Assembly (NCBI GenBank): GCA_021613535.1
Contig: CP075496.1
Coordinates: 3,968,001 to 4,032,000, forward strand
Direction of reading: 5' to 3'
Origin: Adineta vaga
Lineage: Eukaryota; Rotifera
Length of the DNA: 64,000 nucleotides
The position numbers were made by a program, and so were the translations under genes. Below are positions 34,697 to 46,536 of this stretch, one piece after another. The notes under the pieces were generated by a model. That model searched no databases. It saw only the letters and a program-made list of their open reading frames with translations, and was not told where the DNA came from. The stretch's first letter is position 1; each line of letters starts with the position of its first letter.

Positions 34697-37650
34697 TTAT
34701 TTAGATTTAACTTTATTGCGTTCATCAAAAAATGATACTGTCTTATCACTAAATGGTGAACCAGCACGATTTATATTTGAAGTTTGAGATTGATGTGGGT
34801 CGATACTAATCGATCGAGCATAATCTGATGCACTACTTAAAAGACTTGATTTGCGTCCCATTGTATCAACATTTCCTCCAGATATATTATCATGATTATA
34901 ATCAACGCCAGGTACAGAACACGCATCTCTAGAAATAGAAAATACAATTCATTCTGATTGATTCAAAGATATTTCGATTAATTATTTGTTAGAGTTATGT
35001 GAAAGATATTTTCTATTTCAGAAAGAAAAATATAATCAACATTTCCGTATCAATTTCGCATGACTAGAGATGTATTTATTTATTTTATATAAATTGATTC
35101 CGCTAGGATGAAAAGTACTCTATTGAAGTGAAATTAATTGTTTAATGATAAATTAATCGTTAATTTATTGAATATATATACTGTAGAAAAACGCAAATTA
35201 GAGATAAAAATATTGTTTTTAATCAACCCGTGTTCACAAAACGAGAACAAATATAGACTGATAGAACATTTTCTTGAATCGATTAAATCTCACTTACTTA
35301 ATAGAACCAGCTAATGCTTTGAGACTATCCATTGTTTTCGAAGATTTTTCACTAATTGTAATACTTTCAAGATCAAAACTTTTACAATCACTAACTTCTG
35401 CTTGAACTTCAAGACTAAATGAATAATAAGAAGAAAAATTACATAATTCAAAAACGAAAAAATTCTTTCTTTTCATTGAAAACCTACCGATTTGATGTTG
35501 GTAAACTTTCACAAAGTGATACAGCACCTGTACCAGGTAAAGCTTTTGTACTTTCATTACTTCGATCATCCACAAGATGAACGACACTATTCGATAAACT
35601 ATTCGAATCACCACCAATTGTTGGATGTGTCATTACACTTTGTGTATCTTTAAAAGAAAAATTAGATCGATGTCTTTGTTTTTTGTATTTATTTTCATTT
35701 TACCATTAAGAATAGCTCGTGCAAAAGCAACTTCTCGTAAAGAAAATGGTAAAAAACTATCTATATTATGACTATCACCGTCTAATATATCATTTCGTGT
35801 ACCAACACCACAACCACCTGTACGACATAACGAGATTGGAATAACCTAAAATGAATGGAAAGTTTCTTTTCCTATTTCAAAGTTTTCTTTTATCAAATTC
35901 TTACTCCATATACATATGCAAGAAGAATAGGTACACCAATACCAATAGCAAGAGCAGCAATGATTGGTGATGCAATGATACTTCCAAGTACACCTAATGT
36001 TACAAGAAGATTTCTTTTTGTTTTACTATTTTCCCGTTTATTGTATTTTTTAAATAATCTTCTTCCAGCCCATATAGGTACACCAATAATAACACCAGGT
36101 ACAGCAACACCAGCTATCAATGCAATGATAACAGGTGCACCAATTAATGTTGCTACTTGCCAAAGAATAACTTTCTTTCGACTCCATTGTTTCTTTCCCC
36201 AAAATGTACAACCAGATGGACTAAAAATAAGTCGATAAATAAGTGATAGGAAAAAGTCATATTCTATCAAAATTATTTCTTACCTCAGATAATGTAAATC
36301 TGATATTTCTCGTCCACATAACCAACAAAATTCCGCTTCACATATTGGACAAGTCATATGATTCTAAATGAATGCAATCATTTTTATTCGAATATAAATT
36401 TATGAATTTATCGTTGCAGAAAATACTTACACAAGATCCATCATCCATTTTAAGTATTGATGCTTCACATCTTGGACATAGTTTAATTTCATCTTCTATT
36501 TAGAAAAGAAGAAAAGAAAAACCGAAAACATCATCTTGTATTGTTCGAATGGAATTAATTTCATACTTTGTTGAGCAGCAGAGGCAAGACTTATAAATGA
36601 TCCTGAACGAAGTTTTGATGATGATGTTTTCTCTCGTGCTGCATCTTCACATGTTTTATTTGGATGCCATGTTGCTTTACAATGATAACAGAACGATGTA
36701 TTACATCCTGGTCGAAGACATTGAATTTCTGGACATGATGCATATCCAGCAGCGATAACAGCAAATCCACAGTCAGGTGCTGGACACCATCGTGTATCAG
36801 CTATCGATTGTAAAACACGTCGAACCATAAATTGTTCATATTTTGAAATAAGATCTGGATGATTTTGTAAGATTCGAGATATATCACTTGGATGTATTCG
36901 TTCTGGACAATCATTCTGTGGACAATTCAATGTTACACGTCCTTCAGTAATTTCTAATCTTAAATAACTTTTCAAACATGTTCGACAATATGAATGTGAA
37001 CATAATGATAATTGTTCAAAATGTTCAGGTAAATATTCATGACAACATAATAAACATGTTTCCAAAGAATTCTCAGTTGTATTCATTGTGGTTGGTGAAG
37101 ATATTATATTGACTACATGTTCATTAGCAGAGGCAGCTACGGATTCAATTAAATCATCTTTTATCATCGCTGAAGATGATGATAATAATGTTGTTGAGTT
37201 ATTATTTTCATGTGTTGGTGATGATGCTAATAAATGTGTTTGTTGTTGTTTAGATGAGAGACATGAATTAGTTGTATTATTTTGCCGAGAAAAACGAACT
37301 GCTGCTGATGGACGACGAGCAGTAAAACGAAGAAGATTAAAAAATCGACGACGACGCGTACTTCCATTGCCATTTGAATTCGTCGATTCTAAATAATATG
37401 CAGAGATAATGAATTATTTCTACAAGTTTGTTTTTCTTTTTCTCATACTTTGAGTAGAGATTTGTGTAGATGTGTTTGTAGTTGCTGATGGAAAGAGAAA
37501 ATGTGAATTAGTCGGTGATGGTGTTGGAATTGCAATAACTGATGAACGTTCTCGTATTAATACTACTGATGAATCATTATTTGTTGCACATTTCAATGAT
37601 GATCGTGTAGTATTCGATGATGATTCTTGCTTTCGATTTTTCGAAAACAT
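34697..37650 (-). CDS. rnf19: RNF19 (Dorfin)-like RBR E3 ubiquitin ligase
   Basis: A RING-between-RING ubiquitin ligase, anchored in membranes. RING1 is [20 protein letters not shown] with following [12 protein letters not shown], then the IBR ([34 protein letters not shown]), then RING2 ([33 protein letters not shown]), which contains the catalytic Cys position in CNHMTC. Two hydrophobic regions follow ([20 protein letters not shown] and [20 protein letters not shown]), as in RNF19A/B, then [16 protein letters not shown] and NRLEVQAEV, both strongly conserved in RNF19. The N-terminal 190 residues are Ser/Thr/Arg-rich and unstructured. The stop is at 34697-34699, after DERNKVKSK. Around 800 aa in about eleven exons, close to the vertebrate length. 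Confidence 0.92.
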
Positions 37651-38290
37651 GATAGATGATAATATTGAGTAACTAAAAAAAATCAAACGAATCAATTAAT
37701 AATTTTCAATAGAAAGAAGGAATCACTCCGCTTAGATAAGAATTGAAAAACTATTAAATTGATAAAAAAAAATTCATGCGTAATCAAATATCTACTTCTT
37801 CTATTGAAACAAGAGATAACAATATCAATAATTACTTTAATTCCAAATTTTATTGAATTGTCGTCATAATTGATAAGAAGAGGAAAGAATGGTTCAGAAA
37901 TAAGATCTGTCTTGGATTTTTGTACAACTGTATTAATAATAAAACGGGTAAATCTAAAGACAAAGAAGTACTTTCTTTTCTGCACTAATGATATAATGGA
38001 CCGAACCTCAGGAGTAATTAAAGATTACAAAGGAAGAAGAAAGTCAGGCATCATTTTATTTTTAAAAAGATTTCTAGCATTTTTTTTGTTGTTCCGACGG
38101 ATGTTGTTGTTTTTTATTCTATATCTATATTTGAACAACCAATCAGAAATGCGGTGCTATTTGATTGGTTAGAAATCAATTACCAATAACAAAGAACGAA
38201 ATATCGAGCTTTTTGTTTGAGATTGAGATAATCAATTCAATTCGATTTCATTATTTCTTATCTGGGAATCATTTCGAATCGAAGTGAAAG
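37651..38290. other. Divergent 5' region between RNF19 and G-alpha
   Basis: 640 bp between two divergent ATGs; AT-rich, with no recognisable exon. A TGTTGTT run sits near 38087-38112. Confidence 0.5.
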
Positions 38291-40101
38291 ATGTTGGGCT
38301 GTTGTATACCTCGTGATCCGTCGAAACATACAAATAAAATGATTGATGAAGCATTGGAACGTGAAAGAAAAGAGATGCATGCTGAATCAAAATTATTATT
38401 ACTAGGTGAGAAATTTGAAATTTTTATGTTTTTAATTTAAGACAAAAGAGCATGTAAATCATTTTAGTTAATTATATAGAGAAAATGACTTATAAGACGT
38501 ATGTGCTGCTTTAAATATACTTCTTCACTTTTCTTGAGAGTAGTTTCGTTTCCGGATCATTTGATTTAATATGGATTGTTTTTGTTTTAGGTGCTGGAGA
38601 ATCAGGAAAGAGTACTGTTGTTAAACAAATGAGGTAAGTTTATGATTATTTTCGCAACAAAGAATGACAAATTCTCATTTAAATGTGTAAAGTGTCATTG
38701 TCAACATCTGCGTAGAATGTTACAGTATTTTTTAATTACAAAACTTTGCTTCAAGATAGGTTTTAATGGATTTTTTAAATAGATGCACTTTTCATAATTT
38801 CAACAAGTACTTTTCATCTCTTTCTGGATCAATTTGTCATTTCTACCCGAAAAAATATCATTGTACAAAGAAATGTTTATTTTTCTAGGATACTCTTTAA
38901 TGAAAATGGTTATACCACAGAAGAATGTCTTCGTTTTAAACCAGTTATTTTCTCTAATACAATTCAATCTATGTTAGCAATTCTACATGCAATGAGTCGA
39001 CTTCAAATAACATTTGAAAATGCTGATCGAAGAGTATGGAAATAATTGAATGATTTCATTTTTAAAAACATTATTGAATCTTTCTTTAGAAAGATGCTGA
39101 TATTGTACTTACTCATGCTGAAATTGAAGCTAATCATGAAATTCTACCTGAAATTGTTGGAAAAGCTATTCATTCTTTATGGAATGATAATGGTGTTCAA
39201 GCATGTTTTCTACGATCTCGTGAATATCAATTGAATGATTCAGCTGCATAGTAAAATCAATTGATTTCTTGAATTGAATTGAATCGCTTCGTTTTTTTTA
39301 GTTATTTAAATTCGCTTGATCGACTTATTCAACCGGATTATGTTCCAACACAACAAGATGTTCTACGTACTCGTGTTAAAACAACTGGTATTGTTGAAAC
39401 AACATTTACATTGAAAAAACATAAGTTTCGGTAGGAATTTCTTGGTTAAAATGAATTTATCAAATTCTATGTATATTGAAAATATTTAGAATTGTTGATG
39501 TTGGTGGTCAACGAAGTGAACGTAAAAAATGGATACATTGTTTCGAAGGTGTTACAGCTGTTATTTTTGTTAGTGCTCTGAATGAATATGATCTTGTCTT
39601 AGCTGAAGATGATAGTATTGTATGTATTTTTGACAAGAGAAAAGATATTTATTCATTGTGTATGTGTTTTTTTTTCTTCTCTTTTGTAGAATCGAATGAC
39701 GGAAAGTTTACAATTATTCAAATCAATTTGTAATAATCGATTTTTTCGTCAAGCTGGAATGATATTATTTTTAAATAAGAAAGATTTATTTGCCGAAAAA
39801 TTACGTTTTTCATCGATTAAAATATGTTTTCCTGAATATACAGGTTTGACATTGGTCAAACAAACTTTATTCTTTCTTACAATATTTCTTTTCTTTAGGT
39901 CTCAATACTTATGAACCATCGTTGAATTATATTCAAGAACAATTTGAAAAAATGGATTCAAGAGAAAAAATCAATGGTCATCAAAGAGAATTATATACAC
40001 ATATAACATGTGCAACAGATACCGAAGCAATGCAATTTGTCTTTGATGCAATATCAGATATGATTATACAAACTAATCTTATTCATGCTGGAATATTTTG
40101 A
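38291..40101 (+). CDS. Heterotrimeric G-protein alpha subunit, Gi/o-like but divergent
   Basis: A GTPase that couples receptors such as the muscarinic one nearby to effectors at the plasma membrane. All nucleotide motifs are intact: [14 protein letters not shown] (P loop), [12 protein letters not shown] (switch I Arg and Thr), [20 protein letters not shown] (switch II with catalytic Gln), FLNKKDLF (NKKD) and [10 protein letters not shown] (TCAT). The switch I sequence is nearest to Gi/o. The N terminus is odd: MLGCCIPRD, so Gly is residue 3 and cannot be myristoylated from the initiator; Cys4-Cys5 could be palmitoylated. The C terminus is LIHAGIF, with Ala instead of the Cys modified by pertussis toxin. 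About eight exons, with introns in the local style. Confidence 0.92.
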
Positions 40102-40380
40102 AATTTATTCACTGTTTATAGATGTGTATATACTTGTGTCTAGTTCAAATGAAAATTTTCTGCAATGTCGTAGTCAAATGTTTTTTGGTGAAGAGATAAA
40201 CTCGCGTCCAATGAAGATCGTGTCTTCTATTTATATAAATTTTTTCTGTTATTATTTTGGAAATAAAAATACAATATTCTTAGAACATAATATAACTTCT
40301 TGTGAATTCTATTGAGAAAAATTTTACTCTTATTTATTTCTTATATTAATCAATGACTACATCTACTTGTCAGAAATCTT

Positions 40381-41646
40381 CTATTGAAGTATACGTATGC
40401 AATCACCGGCCGATTGTAATCGAATAACAATTTTCCATGGAAATGGACATTTATCGAGATCAATTAAACATTGAGCTAAACGTTTTGTTCGATGATGTTG
40501 TAATTGAATTTGTTTATTATCACAATCTAATATTAATGTCAGTTCATCACCTGATGTAACTATACTTCGATATTTACTCGTTTGAATTTTACCATTAACA
40601 ATAGTTTCATTTAAATCCCACCAACCATAAAGAGAAGTATTATTATTATTTTGTGCTTGACCTGATCGACTAATGTTTTCTAATGAACGAATAATTCCGA
40701 AAAATAAACGTTGATCACCCATTTTTTCAATTCGAAAACGTATCTGATGTTTACCCGTCGAATATCGATTTATACCATAGATAATTGGTTGTGTTAAGAT
40801 CGATGCTAAACAACACGTGACAACAAGATTATTTTCTGATAGTAAAGCTTTTCCATCAATTTCTTCAAATCTTTCAATTATATTAGAGTTATACTCTTTT
40901 AAATTAGAGATCTGTTGATCCAACGTTCGAATTGTAGGTGTAGAAGGACGTTGTTGTTTATCAGCAAACGTAGGAATAGATTCTTTGATACTGGGATGCC
41001 GTTGCTCACAGTTTCGCATTACAGGAGTAAAAGGTCGTTGTTGTTTATCTGTGAAAGTATGATTTAATTCTTTGATACAATGATTTCGATGATCAGGTGC
41101 TCGAATTGTTGGAGTCGAAGATCGTTGTTGATTTTGTTTTTCATAAATTCGAATTAGAGGAATGGATAATTTCATATCCTCTTCACTATTAATAGATAAT
41201 ACTGCTGGAGCATCAAGTTTCTTGCGAATTTCTTTCAATTGTTCTATCCATCGTTTTAAATCATTTTCTGTAAAATCATCCGATTTTTTAGATGTTTGTA
41301 ATTCTTCGGTCATTTTTTCGACTGACAATTTTAGATCAGTTTTTGTTCGATTAAGATATTGTCTTAGGTCAATACGTGCATTTTCTGCTGCAGTTTGAAT
41401 TCTAATTATTGATTCTTGTTCCCATGTATTGATACGAATAAGAAATGGATGCGTCGATTGATCTTTCGACATGTCTTCTCGAAGGTTATCATGATCTTGA
41501 TTAATCATATCCATTTGTTGAGAAAGTTCAAGGCGATGTTCAACAAAATGTTTTGTACAGAATGTTTGCCGACATCCATTACATGTTGTTACTCCTCCAC
41601 CTTGATTACATTTAGTACATGGTTTCTTTCCGATCATAGTCGCCAT
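40381..41646 (-). CDS. B-box/coiled-coil/SPRY-like protein, family copy 3
   Basis: About 421 aa, intronless. The ATG at 41644-41646 is used; the frame is open four codons further but without an ATG. Zinc finger CTKCNQGGGVTTCNGCRQTF, then CTKHFVEH, all B-box ligands kept; coiled coil with WEQESIIRIQTAAENARIDL and DDFTENDLKRWIEQLKEI. Between coiled coil and SPRY-like domain sits an insert of three tandem 29-residue repeats (each starting QQR[SP][SF]TP, around residues 172-258) that other copies lack. The SPRY-like end has YGINRYSTGKHQIRFRIEKM, YGWWDLNETIVNGKIQTSKY, DELTLILDCDNKQIQLQHHR and CPFPWKIVIRL. Confidence 0.82.
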   Translation of the reverse strand: MATMIGKKPCTKCNQGGGVTTCNGCRQTFCTKHFVEHRLELSQQMDMINQDHDNLREDMSKDQSTHPFLIRINTWEQESIIRIQTAAENARIDLRQYLNRTKTDLKLSVEKMTEELQTSKKSDDFTENDLKRWIEQLKEIRKKLDAPAVLSINSEEDMKLSIPLIRIYEKQNQQRSSTPTIRAPDHRNHCIKELNHTFTDKQQRPFTPVMRNCEQRHPSIKESIPTFADKQQRPSTPTIRTLDQQISNLKEYNSNIIERFEEIDGKALLSENNLVVTCCLASILTQPIIYGINRYSTGKHQIRFRIEKMGDQRLFFGIIRSLENISRSGQAQNNNNTSLYGWWDLNETIVNGKIQTSKYRSIVTSGDELTLILDCDNKQIQLQHHRTKRLAQCLIDLDKCPFPWKIVIRLQSAGDCIRILQ

Positions 41647-42235
41647 ATCTAACCTCACGTTTAAACAGAAAAAAAAGAGAATTAAAGCTTACATATGAAG
41701 AAAAAAATTCCACATACGTTTTGTGGTTATAATGTTCTTGTCGACACTTTTGATCAAAAGAAAAAACTAATACAATAGTCTATGTAGACTAAATTAAAAG
41801 AATAAAGTTACTTCATTTTTGTCGTGAAGTATCAGAAGGAGGAATAAAATACATTGAAAGACAGGAGAAGGAGAAAGATGTTGAGAACAAGGTGAAAAAG
41901 AAAGAGCGGACGAGAAAAATTCACTGTTTGTTTACTTAAATGTAGAATGATTTCTTCTCTTTTTTTCTGTCTGTTAAATATGACAGAATTAGGTTTCAAG
42001 GAGAAAATTTGATGCTATCCATATTCTGAGAAGTTCCTTCCTTACGTAATTTTCATCAAAAAAAAAGAACCCTGATTTGACCATGAAATGTTAAAAAGTA
42101 TTTTGTCAAGTGGGATGTCTTGAAGTCTAGACAATTTGTAGATCATTTCACAACTTTAACTCCTCCATCTGTAATGAATAATTTATTGAAAAAATAGTTT
42201 ACAAGAATATTTTTATGACTAGCAGATAAAATCAT
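41647..42235. other. Intergenic between family copies 3 and 4
   Basis: 589 bp, AT- and purine-rich, no exon seen. It follows the stop of copy 4 and precedes the start of copy 3 on the same strand. Confidence 0.5.
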
Positions 42236-42844
42236 TTATTGAAGAATATGAACACAATCACCATAGGTAGGTAATTCGACAACTATTTTCCAAGGAAATG
42301 GACATAATATTATATCAATCGGTAACTCTAGCGTTCTTTTTGTTCGATGATGTTCTAATTGAATTTTTTGTTCATCACATTGTATAACTAACGTTAATTT
42401 ATCGTAGTTTTTAATATCATTTTTTTCTTTATTTCGTTGAACTTTACCATTAATTGCACAACTATTCAAACCCCACCAACCATAAAGTGATCGATTATCT
42501 GTTTCGATTGATATCACTCGTTTAACTTCTTCACTTGCTGTACCGATTCCAAAAAAACAACGTAGATCTCCTCGTTTTTCAATTTGAAAATATATACGAT
42601 GTGTTCCAGAAGAATATCGTTTATAACCGTAAAGAATTGGATACTTTCCTAATGTTCGAAAGCAATACTTTGCGATCAGTCCGTTATTATATAGAGCAGC
42701 ACCGCCATCGACTTCATGAAATCGTTCTTTCAAAATATCGATTGTTGATAATGAATCAAGTTCTTCAACTGATATATCATTCTAAATATAAGAAGGAAAA
42801 ACTCATTTCTGTTGTAAAACTCATTTTCTTACTGTTTCAGCCAT
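42236..42844 (-). CDS. SPRY-like protein, family copy 4, no B-box or coiled coil
   Basis: About 183 aa from two exons: a 12-nt coding exon 1 (MAET, ATG at 42842-42844), a short intron with GTAAGA donor and TATATTTAG acceptor, and an exon of about 179 codons. The product is essentially the SPRY-like domain of the family: YKRYSSGTHRIYFQIEKRGD, CFFGIGT, YGWWGLNSCAINGKVQRNKE, DKLTLVIQCDEQKIQLEHHR and CPFPWKIVVEL. The zinc finger and coiled coil are absent. The preceding segment (NDISVEELDSLSTIDILKER) is acidic and unlike the other copies. It is head-to-tail with copy 3. Confidence 0.75.
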
Positions 42845-42930
42845 TATTTTCAAAAGACATAGATTGATTAAAAAGTGTGTGTTGTTTTCTTTTTCTGATC
42901 AATAGATCGGTAAAATGAAATCTGGAAGAA

Positions 42931-43040
42931 ATGGAAATCAGTGACATCTGTTCCATGAAAAGAACGAGACCATCAGAATTGATTCACGAATGTAAAATAT
43001 GTATTCAGAAATTTATAAATGAAGAAAGACGAAAATCTTT
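42931..43040 (+). repeat. Direct repeat copy 1 (about 110 bp)
   Basis: Shares AAATCAGTGAC, TCATCAGAATT (here as CATCAGAATT) and TTCACGAATGTAAAA blocks, in order, with 43945-44045. Divergence is around a quarter of positions by eye. Confidence 0.65.
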
Positions 43041-43944
43041 AGATTTAGAATCCTACGAAGCCGATGTTCTTATTCCGAACACACTTTCTCTCTATTTCGA
43101 CACCGCACGCCGGAGTCAGAGTTAGGTTTCGGAATCAATCTGATTCAGGTTTCTGTTAAAAAACAATCGAAATCATCGAATAAAATCATTTGAAGTGATC
43201 TATATTATTCGAATCGATGATATCCTTTTCGTTATAACGGTTAATGAATGGAATTGCAGTGGCAATTATGAAAAATTAGTGTCGGTGCTAAGAAAAATGA
43301 TTTCTCTTATATTTAAAGAACCAAAAGATAAAACCGGAACATATCGACTGTTATAGAAAATCAGGCATGCAATTAACTAATATAGTCTTCTTTGTATTAG
43401 GACTTACTATGATATATGTGTTTGAAAATGTCTATGTCTCTGATTCATTCTCTCTTCAATAAAAAAAAGAAAAGGAATGCTCGTCAGATGATACCAAAAG
43501 TTATATGAAATATCGAATCACCTAAATGAAAAATTCCATTAGAAAAAGACATTGACTAGAACTGCAAGCGTTTATGGAATACTAGAATATCATTCTATAA
43601 AATAGTCATTGATAACTGTTGGTTTGTTAGAAGTAAAATAATTCGCGTGAATAGAGACAGATAGAAGATCAAAAACGAATAGATGTTGAATAAAGATGTA
43701 TCATTGAAAACTTGCTAATTCCTTCGCTACATTCGTTTCTGAATTAATATCTTTCACGGAAGTACACTATGCGGACTACTGCTCTTTGACTCAAAACTTT
43801 CGTTATAAATATTACGCAATATTCATAAATTTTATTCTTCAAACAGTTTTCTTTAAAGTTTGAGCGAAATAATAAATTGTATAGTGTCATGTTTTCCTTT
43901 ATTCTGATCGAAAGAGAATAGTTAAACTGAAGTTTCGAATAGAT

Positions 43945-44045
43945 GTAAATCAGTGACCTCTGTTTCATGAGAAGAATTATATCATCAGAATTGGTTCACG
44001 AATGTAAAAGATACATTCAACTGTGAACAAAGACGCAAAATCTTT
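43945..44045 (+). repeat. Direct repeat copy 2
   Basis: Aligns with 42931-43040 with scattered substitutions and a few short indels. The open frame of copy 1 is interrupted here. Confidence 0.65.
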
Positions 44046-44113
44046 TGTAAGAAAAATTTCCATCTGTTTCTCGCATTTTGTTTATTTCATTTAGTTTTTG
44101 TATAATAGAAAAG

Positions 44114-46242
44114 ATGTTTGGAAATAAATCAGTTTATATCTTAACAATTGTTTGGAATGAAAAACGTTTTATAGAATCGAAATCAGCACGCTATGCAGCT
44201 CGAAGATGTTTGTATCGAGCAGCAAATAGTAAGTTCAAATCAATGATCTACTGAAATATCTGAAAGATTGATGTATTCTAGTTCAATTACATACTGAATT
44301 AAAAAATCTGCTCAATCAAAATAATGAAATTCTTCAAGAAATGAGTCGATGTAACACTGATCTACAGAAATATGATGAAAAATTACAAGTACTTGATAAT
44401 ATGACTCATTTAGCAACAGAATCACTTGAAGTTTATTTTCAAACAGTAAGATATTCACTAATAGTAATAAATTGTGATGATGAATAATCTTTTATGTGTT
44501 AGCGTATGGAAAATTTACGTACATTTGTACATGAGCAATGCCGAGTTATTTCGGATGGTATACAAGAAGAAGCTGATCATTGGAAAGAAATTCATGCAAT
44601 GTTACAACAGTAAGAATGAATATGAGAGTGAGGTTTTTTTTTATAGTAAACTTTATTTCATAGGAAATTAGTAGTACCAGGTGATTTACGTTCATATGGT
44701 GGTGGAAATGGTTTACCTCGAACAGTAAAGCAAAGTCCAGAATTTAGTCGAATTATGGAAGAGGATGAAGAAGAAGAAGAAGAAGACGAAGAACATCAAG
44801 AAGAACAAAATAAAAATGATGTTTCTATTTTATTAGTAATATATAGTTGTTTCTAAAATATGAATATATCATGGGTAATTTTATTCTGGTTTTATTTAGC
44901 AAGCACGAACCTTAACGCCATTAATTACTCAAACGTTAAAGAGTAAGTTATATAAAAATAAAACTAATCTTTGATGTTAAAATACTTTGTTTTCAGAAGC
45001 TCGTTTACGTGCTTCAAAACGATCACACGATTCTTCTATAATTACTCCCTCTCATTTGAATATGTCGACAACAATTCAAGAGCAAACTTTAATTGAAGAA
45101 TGTCCATCACCATCTAATTCGAAAGAACCAGTCAATCATATGACATTACGTGATGTATCAGCAATTGAAAAAGAAACGGAAATGGAAATAGATGTAATTA
45201 ATCCTGATTTATCTGTTTCACTTTTACCATTTTTAACAACTATAAATCCAGATGATGAGAAAAAGGAACATAACAAATCAATACGATCAACTGTATCCGA
45301 TAAAACATTTGTTAAAACATCATTGAAACCGTTTTCATCCGAAGAAGATACAGACGATGATGACAACGAGGAAAACAATACTATGATTGAAGAAAGTTTT
45401 GTTATTGACAATGGAGGCACTAATCGACCTTTGGTATTAACTGCTGATCAATCGATTCGTATTCGTGATCAACCATCACGAAAAGAAAAGGTTTCATTAG
45501 AAAAGAAATCTTTAGAAGATAAAACAAAAATTAAACAAGAAAAAGTTAGTTTTCGTGAACCAATCAAAATTCGTAAGTTATCTTTTCTATCATAATAAAT
45601 CTCTTTGTTGTTTGTTTAGAAAACAATCCTGAACGAAATCGTTTAGGTAGAACATATTTATTGAACAATAATACATTTGATGCTGAGAAATCAGATTATG
45701 TTCGACCAACAATTGTTGTTACTCATGATACTTCAAGGTTATCACCTATTGCATCTGATGAATCGTAAGAACTTGTTTTATTGATCATTTAAAAATGTAA
45801 TGAAATTATTTTCATTAATCTCTAAGTGAACAAGAAGAACAAACGGAGAAACCAAAAAAAGCAGAGAAACGTTCAATCGATGATGTATTATCTACTTCCA
45901 CGTCAACTAATCGAACACGAACATTTAAAAGTCCAATTGTTACTCAATTACCACCACCTGTACCTACAGCAAATCTTGAAAATAGTAATAAACGACGAAC
46001 AACTCGTCGAACAACAATTCGACTATCACAAGATAATCAAAATGGTAATAAATTAACAATAAAAACGTTTCATAGAGTTTGTTTTTTTTGTAATTGTAAT
46101 AGTTCCACCACAATCAACAGAAAATCCATCGAAAACACGGTATCAAACTCGATATTCTACTCGATTAGCAGGAACTATGATCAATGAAGAAGTTACAATT
46201 TCAACAACAAATCGACGAACGACACGTCTTACTTCAGAATAG
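44114..46242 (+). CDS. Unrecognised coiled-coil and acidic/basic protein
   Basis: Not recognised. Spliced from about nine exons, some 540 aa. The N terminus is basic (ESKSARYAARRCLYRAAN), then a predicted coiled coil (LHTELKNLLNQNNEILQEMS, YDEKLQVLDNMTHLATESLE), the segment VVPGDLRSYGGGNGLPRTVK, an acidic run (EEDEEEEEEDEEHQEEQNKN) and a long Ser/Thr/Asp/Glu-rich disordered middle. It ends in repeated basic Thr-rich pieces: RRTTRRTTIRLSQ, RYQTRYSTRLAG and NRRTTRLTSE. Coiled coil plus basic tail is seen in nuclear or chromosomal proteins such as shugoshin, but no diagnostic motif supports that. Start at the ATG 44114-44116, stop TAG 46240-46242. Confidence 0.7.
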
Positions 46243-46536
46243 AAGAAGTATTGAATAATTATTTCTGTGTCTAAATTCATAAATCAATTCTTTTATAAAG
46301 TATTGACTAGTCAAAAGAAAAAAAAAACTTCTTTTCTACTTTCTTTTTTCTCTTTACTTTTTGTATGTATTTTTTGATAAATAAGCTTAATAAATTTAGT
46401 TCTCTGTTACGATAATGATCATAAAAAGAAATTCTGGATTAACAAGGCGCAGCGGATAAGATGATTTGATTTTCTTATATCAATAAAAAAAACAAAGAGA
46501 ATAAAATATTTTGTGTCAATGATGTATTCAATTCAT

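Larger units (their letters stand above)
42845..44113. other. Intergenic with a duplicated segment
   Basis: No gene supported. An open frame at 42931-43125 (+) of 64 aa begins in the first copy of a duplicated segment, and its second copy about 1 kb away is frame-broken, so it is not annotated as a gene. Confidence 0.5.

Noticed and set aside
35855-36238. 127-aa plus-strand frame rich in Ile/Thr/Ala
   Set aside because: It is antisense to the membrane segments of the RNF19-like gene.
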